Source: Bacillus ectoiniformans
Lineage (GTDB): Bacteria > Bacillota > Bacilli > Bacillales > Domibacillaceae
Length of the DNA stretch: 64,000 nucleotides
Direction: 5' to 3'
Assembly (NCBI RefSeq): GCF_016908875.1
Contig: NZ_JAFBES010000003.1
Coordinates: forward strand, 310,001-374,000
Position numbers and translations under genes: made by a program. Positions 34,115 through 46,000 of the stretch are shown here, piece after piece (the first letter of the stretch is position 1; the number at the start of each line of letters is the position of its first letter). The notes beneath the pieces were generated by a model. That model worked only from the letters and a program-made list of their open reading frames with translations. It was not told the origin of the DNA and made no database searches.

Positions 34115-34795
34115 GTGAAGAAACTAAGTCTAGGTATAATTTTTTTAATTTTTTTATTAAGCGGCTGTAGTCAAGCAATACCTGAAGAAGTAGATGAGTA
34201 TCGTTTAAAGCAGTTAATTGCTGCTACTTTTCATGACAAATCATTAGAAGCGAATTTTAAAAACATTACAATAAATGAAGTAGCCAACTTTTTATTAGAG
34301 AAGGAGCAGAAAGAGAGATTTCTTTATGTATTAGGAGGTCAATATGCAACGAAGGATGAACTTGTTAGTGACCCCGCTTTTATGAGACAGTTATCACTAG
34401 CTTGGGGTGAAGGAGATTTAAAGTATCACGTTCAACTTCCAGGAGATAAGCAGCAGCTTACCACAACTTTTAGTGCCACCACAATGACAGCTTATAATAT
34501 TTCTTATTTAGTCAATATACCAGCGAAAATCGCAGCTAATTATCAAACCAATAAGCTACTTTTAGAATACAAAGGTGAAGAAGTACTAGAGGATGTAGTG
34601 ATAAAAGGATCATTTTATTATTTTTTAGGTTTGGATATTTTCTATGCTATTACTGGTGGAATACTAGCCTTTTTTATGTTATTTTTTGGATTTTTTATCG
34701 GCCTTCTATATAGCCCGATTCAAAGCTTCTTAGATGTATTTCCTATTTTCCTTGATTTCGTTAAGACCTTTTACTATTCGATTAAAAACTTTTAA
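34115..34795 (+). CDS. Predicted lipoprotein with C-terminal membrane segment
   Basis: 226 aa from GTG 34115 after TAAGGGAGAAAGATCA. Lipoprotein signal MKKLSLGIIFLIFLLSGCSQ with lipobox LSGC (Cys18 would be lipidated). A ~150-residue extracytoplasmic domain follows, then one or two membrane segments (YAITGGILAFFMLFFGFFIG). A protein both lipidated and membrane-spanning is unusual but known in Firmicutes. Family not recognised; no operon partner. Confidence 0.65.
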   Translation: MKKLSLGIIFLIFLLSGCSQAIPEEVDEYRLKQLIAATFHDKSLEANFKNITINEVANFLLEKEQKERFLYVLGGQYATKDELVSDPAFMRQLSLAWGEGDLKYHVQLPGDKQQLTTTFSATTMTAYNISYLVNIPAKIAANYQTNKLLLEYKGEEVLEDVVIKGSFYYFLGLDIFYAITGGILAFFMLFFGFFIGLLYSPIQSFLDVFPIFLDFVKTFYYSIKNF

Positions 34796-35108
34796 ACTTA
34801 TTCAGTGACTTATCCTACCGATATTAAATGGAAAAGTAGTTTTTTTATATAGCTTGTTCATTAACTTCTTTCATATGAGTTTGTTTCTTGAGCTTTTGGT
34901 TTATTAGTTAATTATTGGAAGGAAATACATATGAATGGTATGTATAAGTCACAAGTAAGTGATTGTTCAATAGAAAGTAAGAACATTTTTAATTTAGCAA
35001 CTCAATAATAAACTTTGTGAAATTTTTTCTCAGTATTGTTACTCTTGAAAATAAAAGGTAAAATATACCTATTATTAATAATGTACCTAGGGAAAGAGGA
35101 GGATTAAA

Positions 35109-35279
35109 ATGATTATAAGGGCAATGGTTTATGGTGCAATAATCGGATTAGTGTTTGCGGTAATTTATTGTATTTCGGAGAGGACACTTGATTTTAACAC
35201 ATTGACAGGAGCACCGTTTTTAGGGGCTATCTTAGCAATACCTACAAGAAAATGGATACTAAGAACGTTTTGGATGTAA
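35109..35279 (+). CDS. Small two-TM membrane protein, 56 aa
   Basis: ATG 35109 follows GGGAAAGAGGAGGATTAAA, a strong ribosome site. Product MIIRAMVYGAIIGLVFAVIY... has two hydrophobic segments separated by SERTLDFNTLTG, and ends KWILRTFWM. Function unknown. Confidence 0.6.
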   Translation: MIIRAMVYGAIIGLVFAVIYCISERTLDFNTLTGAPFLGAILAIPTRKWILRTFWM

Positions 35280-35970
35280 CGTTAAACTAAAAGATTTTCA
35301 TCAGTTTACAATTTAAGACGTTATGGTGGCTTTATAATAAGTAAACTGCAAAACGGTGTTTGTCAACGTAGTTTTCGTGTCCCTCTGCTTTAGTATTTTT
35401 TCTAACCTCGTTTGAATACCTTCTTTATAAAACGCGGGGAAGGTTCTCGTTTTTTCATTCGAGAGCCGAAATATAAACTTACCCAATAATCTTTAAATAA
35501 AAGGCTTTCTCTTGTTGTAGGAGAGAGTTTTTTGTGTTGAGTTGCTGGAAATACTCGAAAAGGAACCTTACCCATAGATATTCGAAATAATTGATACAGA
35601 AGATGATCTAAGAAATGGACACGTTTAAATCGGAATATAAAAAATCTTCGTAATATAGGTACTAATTCTAGGTGCAAAGAGCTGAATTAGTTGGCCCTTT
35701 CTAAGTTGAAGTTCGTGCAGTAAGTTACACTGGTAAGATTTGTTGGTTTATGTTCAATAGATGTTCCTTTTATACTTTTATCTTCAATACGCATGCATAC
35801 CTAACTAATGCAAAGGAGGTATTCTTTCGGTGAGTGTGAAACACAAGAACCGTCTCCACTGTATCATTTCATCAAAAAAAATAAAGTCAATTCCATTTAT
35901 TTATTGTTTATCCATCTTTTGTCATATAAACTAAAGTAGTAGGAAAATAGTAACTTCGTATATTAGAAGG
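35280..35970. other. Long intergenic region before the giant SLH gene
   Basis: About 690 bases without a supported gene. Contains the CTTTCTCTTG..GAGAGAGTTTTTTG hairpin (about 35502-35532) and a family 3 repeat half-site (GTGAAACACAAGAACCGTC, about 35834-35852). A frame on the minus strand (35402-35677) is Phe/Arg rich with no ribosome site, and I do not support it. Confidence 0.4.
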
Positions 35971-35980
35971 GTGTGAGGAT

Positions 35981-38900
35981 TTGGATAAAAAATTCCGGGT
36001 ATTTTTAGCTTTTATGCTTGTATTAAGTGTTTTACTGCCTAATTTAGCTCCACTAACTGGTCAGGCAGAGGAGACAAGTCATACATTGTCTCTTGAAACG
36101 GCGAATGATTATAGATTAATAAACGGGTATGTTAATCTGTTTGATGAGACTAACACGTATTATGATGCCCAAGTCGATTGGACGAGTCAAACTATTCAGT
36201 TGCCAGATTCAATTAATGACTTAAGTTCTTACACAATGGAAATAGTGTACAAACTAGAAGTCGGTACAGATCATATTAGATACATTGACAGCCAAACTCG
36301 CACGGGTGCAGAATGGAAAGCGCTCAATAAGGTGCCTTGGAACTCCAATGTACTGCTGTTCTCTCCGAATGTAAGCGATATGCAAGAAGGGGTGAACCTT
36401 CAATATTCTTATAAATACGGAGAAAAAGTACTTAATGATCAGTTATATAATGAAAAAGGCTTGTTAATCGAGCGTGATCGCCTGGTTTATTTTACATTAA
36501 GTGGCATGGGTACAGACAACCACGCATACATCTCTAAAAAAACATTTACTGCGAATGAACAGACTGAGCAGTTCCATTTCTCAAAAGAAGGATTGGCAAA
36601 CGTTCAACTAACGCCGAGCGAGTTTACTAATTTAAATAGTATTTCAATTAGTAACTGGTCAGCTTATTTTAATGCGAATATCCATTTTACTGAAGGCTTT
36701 AGCGGTAATATTTTTATACCCAAGGACACGTATGAACATATTACCCTTCATGGAGAACAAGAGTCTTGGGAAGTAGCTAATCCAGCAATTACGGGCAATC
36801 GCACGCTCTCATTTAGTGGAAGTGCAACTTCTAGCATGAATCTTCATTTCAGTCAAAACTCTTCTAGCCAATCTTTAAATGGCGAGTTGAAAGTGCAAAA
36901 AGGAGATTTGTTTATCTATGATCTTCCTAATGGAAAGGTTGAGATTTTCAAAAAGTCAGATTTAATTAATCATGTATATAGTCAGACTTTAACTCATTCA
37001 TATGTTCAAGTGAACGATTTAATGCTTGAACCAGGTGATTACACGGTTAAAGTATCATCAGATCATGGAAGTGTCACACAAGACATCACTGTTCGTAAAG
37101 GGATTTCCGTTATGGCACCTGACGGATATGTCTTGGATTCCTTTAACCAAGCAGTCGTTTCTGATGGAGATAATTCGGAATACGTGCATGGTATTCTTAA
37201 TTTTGATCAGCTTGAAGATATTCAGTTAGAAGATAGCAAGAGGTATAAGGTGCAGGCTAGCTTTAAATTAAGCCCTAATGGAACGACAGGTGTACCTCTA
37301 ATTGCTTTTTATAGTCAAGATTACACAGGTGCAGAGATCCGCACACTTTCATCTATTGATCTAAAGAATTATGGCAGAGAAGTAGAAGTGAAACTTCCTG
37401 GCAGCGGCACATTTTCAGTGAATATGGATCGTCTACATGCAGGTTCTGCCGGGACAATTCAAGAGTATCAACTGAGGCTTCCAGAGGGAGATAACGCAGT
37501 TGTTTCATATGCTGGAGAAGTAGACGGAAAATATTATATGCTCACAAAAGAAATTCAATCGACAGACTCAAACGTGAATTTCACAAATGAAAAAAACCAA
37601 GCAGTAAAAGTAAGTATTAATACACCATTTGCTCCACAAACGAACGGTGGGCACGGCAGTATTTATTATCCAGACACGAAACTTCATGTAGGTGGAGAAA
37701 TGAATAACGAGTTTTATGCCTTGCCAGGAAAAGCTCTTATTAATTTCCAAACATACTATGAAAAAGGTCAATTATTCTGGAGAACGAACGAAGTAGAAGT
37801 TGCTTCAGGAAAGACATTAGAAATTAAAAGCGATCAAGAATACTCGTTTCGTTTTGCGGAGCAGTTTACGGACCAAAAAGGCAAGCATCATTTACAAGCA
37901 CATCAAGAAGTATCGTATGGGGACTTCTTGCTTGAAGAGATGATGAGTGACAAGTATGAAGCAGAAAAACCTGTTACTTATAAGTTAAAGAATTCACAGG
38001 GAATAATTCAAACATTCACCGGACATTCAATTGGTTGGGTTCATTTAGAATTAGCGGAAAAGTTAGCCGCTGGTGCGTATACGCTAGAAACAACATTTGA
38101 GAATCCATTTACGAAAGCAATGGAAACGGTGAAAGGTGAATTTACGATTAAATCTGAAACACCTGGGGGAGTTACGGTTCTTTCAGAGCGTTCAGTCGTG
38201 AATGAGAAGAACGTGAACTTTACGGGTAAGGGCCCCGCGAATAAGCCATTTAGCTTAATCGCTGTTAAAGAAAATCAAGAATCAACGATTGCTACGGGAC
38301 AATCGGCAGCAGATGGTACGTTTACAGCTGAAGGAACGTTTGCAGCAGAGGGAATGTATCTAGTCTATGTAAAATTTGAAGAAGAGAAATCAGCTAAGGT
38401 TCCTTTAACAGTTGATTTGACTCCGCCAGTTGCACCGGTTGTGACAGTTGAAAAACAAACCCTTTCATGGGCACCTGTAGATCCTGATGCAGAATATGAA
38501 GTTTTACAAAAAAATGGCGACCAATGGGTGTCAGTAGCCAAAAATGTAACTACACCAAGCTACGAACTTAAGAACTTAACTGCTGGTGGAGTTTATACTT
38601 TCAAAGTAGCTGCAACGGATGCAGCGGGTAACCGCGTGGAATCAAATGAAGTAGAAGTGAAATTAGATGCCGTGAAGGTTTCTGGAACAGTAACAGCTGG
38701 ACAAAAAGCTTTAACTGAAACAGCGGTAGTGATCTTAAAAACTGCTGAGGGTAAATCAGTAGAAACGGTCACGAGTGCAACGGGTAACTTCGTGTTTGAC
38801 TCTGTACCAAAAGGCAGTTATCAAGTGAGTGTGGCTTATAAAAGCTCATTTACTGATTTGCCAATGGCCATTAAGGCTGAAACAACAGACTTAGAGAATG

Positions 38901-41900
38901 TGACGCTTGATCTTCCAATTTACCTAGACGATGTACAATTTAAGGTAGAAGATGGGGCAGGACAAGCAGTCACAGAAAACGTGCGTGTATCTTTAACGCA
39001 TAAGGATACTGGAAAATTCTTTTCTGGTTTTGTCGGTGAAAATGGTCTATTAACAAGTTGGGGCGGGAAAAAGTCTTTCACGCAGCTTCCGGCGGGTACT
39101 TACTCTTACCAAGTGGCTGCTAAAGGAGTTTATGAAGCGACAACTGGTGAAGTAGAAGTAACTGATGCTTCTAAACCATTCGTCATCAAGGTGGATAAAG
39201 TAGCAGAAAAAACAAATCAATTGAAGTTAGTTGTGAAAAATAGCAACGGAGAAGATCTAGAGGGTTTTACAACGACGCTCTCAAGCAATAAAGTATCTAA
39301 TCTATTCGGATATGAAAAAGCTTTTATTGAAAAGAAATCAATGATATCAGGAGATTCAGTCGACGCTCTCGCAGCCGATGATTATCAGTTAACGATTCGC
39401 AAAAGCGGCTTCACTACTTACAATGCGACCGTCGATTTGACTGAAAACAAAGAGCTGACGATTGAATTACAAGCAGCACGCGATGTTACAGGGGTTGTGA
39501 AGACGTCAGCGGATAGTGTACTTGCAAAAGGCAATGTATATGTCAGTGGAAATAACTATAGTAATTACATCACAACCGACAGCGAGGGGAAATTCGAGCT
39601 AAAAGGGATTCCAAGTTCAGGTGACTTGCATTTCTCTATTCATGCACAAGGGTATAAACCATTTTCTCAAACAATGGCAGCTGCAGATCTTAGTAACTTG
39701 ATTGAACTGACTCTTGAGAAAGACGGTTCTTATCTTGAGATAACGACAGTGGATACAAATGAAAAGCCTGTTCCATTTACTAACATACACGTCTATGACG
39801 GTGAAAAATACGTAACGAGCGAGTACACAAACCGTCACGGTCAACTTCGCATTTCTAATCTAACTCAGGGTAAAAATTATCAATTGAAGGTAAGTGCTTA
39901 TGATTACCCTGAATTTGAAAAGCTAGTGGAGTTTACAACGGATGGGCAAAAGGAAAAGATCGTTTTATCAAAACAAGCTACTGATCAATTAACTGGCACG
40001 CTTTCTGGAAACTCTCAGATCGTCGCACCAGGAAAAACGGTGAAGTATCGTCTAGAGACAAATAATAAGACGGACGTTGAGCAGCCAATCAATCTAACGA
40101 TCTCGGAAAATGTGGTGATCACTGAAGCATCAATTGCTTTAAATGGTAAAGCTGTTGCTAAAGCCGATCTTAAAGCACCGAAAGGCGAAAGTGTCATTAC
40201 ATTTGAAGCAAAAGTGAAAGAAGCGATTAATGATCAAGATCCAATCGTTCATGTAACGGCGAAGCTTGGCGCAAATGATACAGAAAAAGTTTTATCAGCA
40301 ACAACGAATATTTTATTCGTCACATTAAATGCACCAGCTGCGACTGGTAAAGCAGAAATCAAAGTATATGGAAGTGCAAAGCCAGGAACAACGGTGGAAG
40401 TGTATGACGGAGATGTACGCTTAGCAACGACAAAAGTAGAAGGACGCTGGTGGCACGCAGATGTGAAGCTGCCTAACCTAGAAGCATCCACACATACGCT
40501 TTACGCAAAAGTCATCAATGGAAGCAACACTTATACATCTGATCCAGTGCAAGTCGACTATCAAGAGGAAATTCCAGTCATCACGGGTGTAAACGTGAAT
40601 GCGGGATGGAACAAAAATGTGAAGTTAAACCCAAATGTTGGCATCGCTACAATGGCGATTAGTGAAAATATGCCAATTAATGTGAAGCTTGCATTCGATA
40701 AAGAAGTAGATGAAGCCTCTATTGACTTTATCGGTAAAACAGTGAAAATGACGAAAAACGGTAATGAGTTTACGGGAATCTTCCCAGGGCCATGGGCGTC
40801 ATTTGGAGAACAATTATTCGAAGTTGTCTATAAAAAGGGTGACAAAGAATATCGTGTGCCTTTAATTGAGGTATTAGTCCTAATCGATCCATCAGGTTTC
40901 GTATTTGAAGGCAGTATGGAAAACCGATTAGAAGGCGTTACAGCCACTGTTTTCCAAGGTCTTGATGCGAATGAAAATGCCGCTCTTGCCTCAGCAGATG
41001 TTAAGAACTGGAAAGAATGGGATGCAGAGAAATATGGACAGATCAACAACCAAGTAACGAATGACGAAGGCCGCTATGGCTGGGACGTACCACAAGGTGT
41101 ATGGCAAGTGAAATTCGTTAAACCGGCATATGAAGACTATGCCAGTCGGTTTGTGACGGTTCCGCCGCCAGAAACACAATTGAATGTACCGCTTGTGCAG
41201 ACATCAGCACCGAAGATTATTAAAGTTATACCTGCAAATGATGCGACAAATGTGAAAACTAGATCTAGCATTACGATTGAGTTTGACCGCCTTGTTGCTA
41301 TAGAGGATCTTTCCACGATGATTGAAGTGAAAAAAGGAAATGAAAGCATAGCTGGAATGAATGTAGCTACTCAAGAATTTTATGGCTACAAAGAGACAGA
41401 AGCAGGATTCTTTGAAGAAGATCCGACGAAGAAGCTGGCGAAGTCGATTACTTTTAAACCAGACGCTGCCTGGGAAAAAGGCCAATCTTACAAATTCTCA
41501 GTTAGTGATCAAGTGGTGGACTATGCAGGTAAACCAGTCATTGGAACGAAAGAATTTACGTTTACAACAGAAGCAGCTACTTCTAACCCAGGTTCAGGAG
41601 GCGGTGGAGGTGTTGTGACGCCAGAGCCGCCAGCAGCAGGGAAGCCTGAATTTGATGAAAAGACAGGTGAGCAGCAGCTAAGAGTGGATGAGAAACAAGT
41701 AGAGGATCAGATTAAAGATGAAAAAGCAAAATCTGTTGTAATTGAAGTACCTGAAAACAAAGAGGCGAAATCGTATAAAGCAGTAGTTGGCCAAGCAGTT
41801 TTAGAGAAAGCAGCTGCTAGCAAGAAGCCGGTAGTTATTTCGGCCGCTGGTGTGGAGTTGTCATTTACTGCTGCTACGCTGAAAGCAATGACAGAAAAAG

Positions 41901-42802
41901 CAGGTGAAGAAATCAGCTTTGTGATTGCTCCAAAAACTGCAGTGGCAGGTGATCTGCCGCAGCTAAGCAAGAAGCAAACATTTGCTTCTGCGCTGTATGA
42001 TTTTAGCATTACGACAGAAAAATCCGGAAAAGCTACTTCTATTGCTACATCTAAAGATCCGGTTCAAGTAACGGTTCCAGTGAAGAACGTGAAGGATGCA
42101 CGTAAAGCCGCTGCTTATTATTTAAATGAGCAAGCGAAGAAATGGGAGTATCAAGGTGGCCGAGTGAAGAATGGAGAAATGACATTCACTGTGAATCACT
42201 TCTCTAAATACGCGGTTATTGAGCAGGCGAAAACATTTAGCGATGTGCAGTCAGCAAGCACAGCTTGGGGACGCGATTACATCGAAGTGTTGGCTTCAAG
42301 ATCCATAATTAATGGAAAAACCCCGGATCACTTTGCGCCAAATGATCAAATCACGCGCGCACAATTTGCAATGCTATTAGCAAGAGCCTTACAGCTTCCG
42401 GTTCGTTCCTATGAAGGCATCTTCCCAGATGTAACCGAGAAGCAAATGAAGGAAGCGGCAATGGAAGTGGAAGCAGCAAGTCGCGCAGGCATTATTACTG
42501 GGCACAATGGCAAGTTCAAGCCGTACGACAAAATCACGCGTCAGCAAATGGCGGCAATGATCATTCGTGCGATTGAATACAAGCAACCAGAAGCACTGCC
42601 AAAAACAGTAAAAGAAGCGAATTTTGTAGATCAAGCTGACATCTATGACTACGCGAAGCCGCATGTAAACATGGCAGCGCAATTAGGCATCATCAGTGGG
42701 CGTGAACAAAACGGCAAGAAAGTATTCGCGCCAAACGAACACGCAAGCCGTATTCAAGCAGCTAAATTGCTATACAATGCGTTAGAGATTATCGAAAAAT
42801 AA
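35981..42802 (+). CDS. Giant SLH-anchored multidomain surface protein, 2273 aa
   Basis: TTG 35981 follows AGAAGGGTGTGAGGAT. Signal peptide (MDKKFRVFLAFMLVLSVLLP..., to about 29). Order: ~750 residues of unassigned beta-rich sequence, an FN3-like domain (LSWAPVDPDAEYEVLQKNGD), several carboxypeptidase-regulatory-like repeats (GTVTAGQKALTETAVVIL... with GNFVFDSVPKGSYQVSV; repeated to about 1350), Ig-like domains, a Big_5-type domain (VIPANDATNVKTRSSITIEF), a poly-Gly linker (about 1868), a ~190-aa domain, and three C-terminal SLH repeats (about 2085-2273). Unlike the paralogues its SLH block is C-terminal. A terminator follows; single-gene unit. Confidence 0.88.
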   Translation: MDKKFRVFLAFMLVLSVLLPNLAPLTGQAEETSHTLSLETANDYRLINGYVNLFDETNTYYDAQVDWTSQTIQLPDSINDLSSYTMEIVYKLEVGTDHIRYIDSQTRTGAEWKALNKVPWNSNVLLFSPNVSDMQEGVNLQYSYKYGEKVLNDQLYNEKGLLIERDRLVYFTLSGMGTDNHAYISKKTFTANEQTEQFHFSKEGLANVQLTPSEFTNLNSISISNWSAYFNANIHFTEGFSGNIFIPKDTYEHITLHGEQESWEVANPAITGNRTLSFSGSATSSMNLHFSQNSSSQSLNGELKVQKGDLFIYDLPNGKVEIFKKSDLINHVYSQTLTHSYVQVNDLMLEPGDYTVKVSSDHGSVTQDITVRKGISVMAPDGYVLDSFNQAVVSDGDNSEYVHGILNFDQLEDIQLEDSKRYKVQASFKLSPNGTTGVPLIAFYSQDYTGAEIRTLSSIDLKNYGREVEVKLPGSGTFSVNMDRLHAGSAGTIQEYQLRLPEGDNAVVSYAGEVDGKYYMLTKEIQSTDSNVNFTNEKNQAVKVSINTPFAPQTNGGHGSIYYPDTKLHVGGEMNNEFYALPGKALINFQTYYEKGQLFWRTNEVEVASGKTLEIKSDQEYSFRFAEQFTDQKGKHHLQAHQEVSYGDFLLEEMMSDKYEAEKPVTYKLKNSQGIIQTFTGHSIGWVHLELAEKLAAGAYTLETTFENPFTKAMETVKGEFTIKSETPGGVTVLSERSVVNEKNVNFTGKGPANKPFSLIAVKENQESTIATGQSAADGTFTAEGTFAAEGMYLVYVKFEEEKSAKVPLTVDLTPPVAPVVTVEKQTLSWAPVDPDAEYEVLQKNGDQWVSVAKNVTTPSYELKNLTAGGVYTFKVAATDAAGNRVESNEVEVKLDAVKVSGTVTAGQKALTETAVVILKTAEGKSVETVTSATGNFVFDSVPKGSYQVSVAYKSSFTDLPMAIKAETTDLENVTLDLPIYLDDVQFKVEDGAGQAVTENVRVSLTHKDTGKFFSGFVGENGLLTSWGGKKSFTQLPAGTYSYQVAAKGVYEATTGEVEVTDASKPFVIKVDKVAEKTNQLKLVVKNSNGEDLEGFTTTLSSNKVSNLFGYEKAFIEKKSMISGDSVDALAADDYQLTIRKSGFTTYNATVDLTENKELTIELQAARDVTGVVKTSADSVLAKGNVYVSGNNYSNYITTDSEGKFELKGIPSSGDLHFSIHAQGYKPFSQTMAAADLSNLIELTLEKDGSYLEITTVDTNEKPVPFTNIHVYDGEKYVTSEYTNRHGQLRISNLTQGKNYQLKVSAYDYPEFEKLVEFTTDGQKEKIVLSKQATDQLTGTLSGNSQIVAPGKTVKYRLETNNKTDVEQPINLTISENVVITEASIALNGKAVAKADLKAPKGESVITFEAKVKEAINDQDPIVHVTAKLGANDTEKVLSATTNILFVTLNAPAATGKAEIKVYGSAKPGTTVEVYDGDVRLATTKVEGRWWHADVKLPNLEASTHTLYAKVINGSNTYTSDPVQVDYQEEIPVITGVNVNAGWNKNVKLNPNVGIATMAISENMPINVKLAFDKEVDEASIDFIGKTVKMTKNGNEFTGIFPGPWASFGEQLFEVVYKKGDKEYRVPLIEVLVLIDPSGFVFEGSMENRLEGVTATVFQGLDANENAALASADVKNWKEWDAEKYGQINNQVTNDEGRYGWDVPQGVWQVKFVKPAYEDYASRFVTVPPPETQLNVPLVQTSAPKIIKVIPANDATNVKTRSSITIEFDRLVAIEDLSTMIEVKKGNESIAGMNVATQEFYGYKETEAGFFEEDPTKKLAKSITFKPDAAWEKGQSYKFSVSDQVVDYAGKPVIGTKEFTFTTEAATSNPGSGGGGGVVTPEPPAAGKPEFDEKTGEQQLRVDEKQVEDQIKDEKAKSVVIEVPENKEAKSYKAVVGQAVLEKAAASKKPVVISAAGVELSFTAATLKAMTEKAGEEISFVIAPKTAVAGDLPQLSKKQTFASALYDFSITTEKSGKATSIATSKDPVQVTVPVKNVKDARKAAAYYLNEQAKKWEYQGGRVKNGEMTFTVNHFSKYAVIEQAKTFSDVQSASTAWGRDYIEVLASRSIINGKTPDHFAPNDQITRAQFAMLLARALQLPVRSYEGIFPDVTEKQMKEAAMEVEAASRAGIITGHNGKFKPYDKITRQQMAAMIIRAIEYKQPEALPKTVKEANFVDQADIYDYAKPHVNMAAQLGIISGREQNGKKVFAPNEHASRIQAAKLLYNALEIIEK

Positions 42803-42808
42803 GTAAAA

Positions 42809-42847
42809 AAAGTCCTGCCCTAAGTTCAACTGGGGCAGGATTTTTTT
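42809..42847 (+). terminator. Rho-independent terminator
   Basis: AAAGTCCTGCCC..GGGGCAGGATTTTTTT, 8-9 bp stem with T7. Confidence 0.9.
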
Positions 42848-43061
42848 ATGTATTGTATTTCGCTGCCTATCCTTTTGAAGAACCCTCACTAATTTGCTAT
42901 TAGGTCTTTTGGTTTGCTTTTTATTAGACACAAAGACTAAATCACTATTTTTGTCGAAATAAACATGATGAAAGTAACAGAAAAAACTGATAAACTAATC
43001 ACATTAAGCATTATATTAATCAAGAATAATATTTGTAAGAATATTAAAATTGGAGGATCAT

Positions 43062-46000
43062 ATGTCTAATAACTATAAAAAGAATAAGAAACTTTTGAGT
43101 TCTGTGATTTGTGCTTCTGTCGCCACAAGTACTATTGTTGCTTTTGCACCGCAGGCAGGTGCTGAGGAAAATAAGGATTATTTTAAAGATGTAAACAAAA
43201 ATGATCACTTTTATGAAGCTGTGAAAAGTCTGAACGCACGCGGAGTCATCAAAGGATATGACGATCAAACATTCCGTCCTTATTCAAAAGTGACGCGTGC
43301 CCAGGCAGCCAAGATTATTGCAATGGCGCTTAACATGGACACCAAAAATGTGAAAGATCCTGGCTTCAAGGATGTGACGAAAAGTGATTGGGCTTATGGA
43401 TATGTGGCAGCTTTGGCCAATGCCGGCATTATTCAGGGGTACGATGATCAATTCAAACCGAATGAACCATTGTCACGTGCCCAGATGGCCAAAATTATTG
43501 CGCTGTCCTTCAAATTTGAAAAAGGCCAGTTAACGGACTCACCATTCACAGATGTAAAAAAAGATGATTGGTTTGCAGAATACGTCAAACCGTTACTTGA
43601 TAAAGAGATTACAACAGGAACGACCCCTACGACCTTCTCGCCAAACAAACCAGTGCTGCGTGGCCAAATGGCATCCTTTATCATTCGCAGCGAACAGTCA
43701 AAGAGTAAAGTTTCGTCCGAAATCATCAATATCACTGAAAAAGAAATTGTCTTGAAATCAGGGACATATGAACTGACAGAGGAATTGAAGACATGGCTAA
43801 ACTCCACTAACCTAAATGCTTTAAAAGGTGCAAGAATGAATCTGTCTCTAATTGACGGAAAAATCAAAAAAATAGAAGAGATTGAACTAACTGCAAGTGG
43901 AAAGGCCAGTCTTAATGAAACCGCTCCATACGCTAATCATGTGGTCTTTGACGGCAAAGGCGCAGTTATTGATGCTGACGTGATCGTAAACGGAGATTTT
44001 ACCACTTTGCAGAATGTTACCATCAAGGGCAATTTGCAAATAGGGAAAAGTGTAGAAAAATCGTTTTATGCGGAAAGTGTAAAAGTTGAAGGGAAAACGA
44101 TTATTTCAGATGAAGCACAAACTCTCTCTAATAAATCTTTAAATCGGAAATCATATAGTAGTAAATACCAAGCAGCTGCTGCTAAAGATTCAGCAGACGG
44201 AGCATCAGTAATATTTAATAACTCTAACTTGAACCAATTGGACATTAATAAGCCGAATGCCGTAATTGAATATAAGGGAAATACAAAAACGAATGCTATT
44301 ATGATTGGAAGTCTAGTGGTATTTCAAGCGGAAGGATCAGCAGTCATAGCCAAACTGATTATTCCTTCTGGTGTAAATAACTTAACAATAAATGCGAATG
44401 TAGGAGAAATAGTTGTGATGGGCAATGGAAACATCACAATTTCTGGATCTGGAGATTTTGGAAGTATCATAGCATCAGAACAATCGGTTGTTTCCTTACA
44501 AACAACTGGAAAGATTGGAATGATGGAAACAAAAGACAAAGAATCTAAATTTTTACTGGGTAATGATACAAAAGTAGAGAATCTTAAGTTCCCTAATGGC
44601 GTCAAGCCGAATGAAGTGATTAAAAACTACGATCAAGTAAAAGGTAATATTGAAAAAGTGGGCGGAGAGAAAAACCCTGATGTGCCGAGTTCTGGTGGAG
44701 GCGGCGGTGGTGGAAGTGCCCCGTCGATATCTGTACCGCGATTATCAGAAATAGAGATTGGTTCTATTTCTCTAAATCCGCTAGATGGTTCGACTCTTGG
44801 AAAAGTAAGTGCGAAAAGCAGCAAAAAGGGATATTTATATTTAGTTCCTAAAAATACAGTTAAAACGGTTGACGCTTTAAATGCCGCTGTGAATAACCAA
44901 GGGGAGTCGAATTTTAAAGTTGCGGCTAGGAAAGCGGTGGCACCAGGGGTAGCTAGAGAATTTGATTTAACCGAATTCTCTCCTGGATCCTATGTTTTGT
45001 ATGCGGTTGATTCTTCCGGCAACATTTCTAATGCTTCAGAAGAAATTAACGTGACAGGAGTTACGTTCCTTACACGAGCGCTCATGTTAAATATGATGTT
45101 ATTTGATTCACCCAAATTGCCTAATGCTTTTAAAGAGGGTAGCAGTTCAGAAGAATTTACGGGAACCGAAAAGCCATTATATGCATTTGGTTTATATCCT
45201 TTGAAAGAAAAAGTGGCAATTGGCCAAATAGACATTCAAGCTTCAGAAGTTCAAGGCATTACTGAAGATGATTTAAAAGATTTAAAATTATATTCATTCA
45301 CATTTGACGGTGAAAAAGTGGAAGTCCCTGGTGTTCAATTCACTTCAATTTCAGAGGGAGGAGTGCTTAAAACTATTCGAGTCTCGGGACTATCTATAGA
45401 AGCTATCCAAAATAATGTGAGTGAATATGTTCCGCTGTTTGTATTGGCTGGAACAGTTGATAACTTAGTGGCCGGAGACAAAGTTACTTTATCATTAAAT
45501 AAAAGTAATATAAAAAATGTAGTTGGCGATCAATCTGGAAAGGATATAACCATCTACAATTTTCAAGATGTCATTGATCTTGATAATATCCCAGGGTTGC
45601 CACAAATTCCGCTCTATTCTTCAGAAGTCACACATCTCGTAGGTGAGCCAGAAGAAAGGGTAACCGTAAATTATTTTACCGATCTTGATCCTTCTAAAGG
45701 TGAAATTAGTGGAGAGTTGACATGGGTGCCTGGAAATGCGGATGGAACAACCCAATATGTTATTCGCTATGTAAATATCTTGGGTGATAAAATAGGTGAG
45801 CCAATTAGTGAAGTTGACGCAGATGTGACTAGCTTTGCAATACGTGAAAATACAAGTGTTCCTGCGAGTGCTGTGGGGATAGGTGTTTTTGCCAAGAATG
45901 ACAATGGTGAGAGTTCAGTCGGAGGCACTATCCTGTTGCAAGATCATACTCCGCCTTTTATTAAATCTGCCTTTAATAGAGATAACCAATATATTGACAT

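Noticed and set aside
35402-35677. Minus-strand 91-aa frame in the intergenic region before the giant SLH gene
   Set aside because: Lacks a ribosome site and recognisable composition; contains a terminator-like hairpin.
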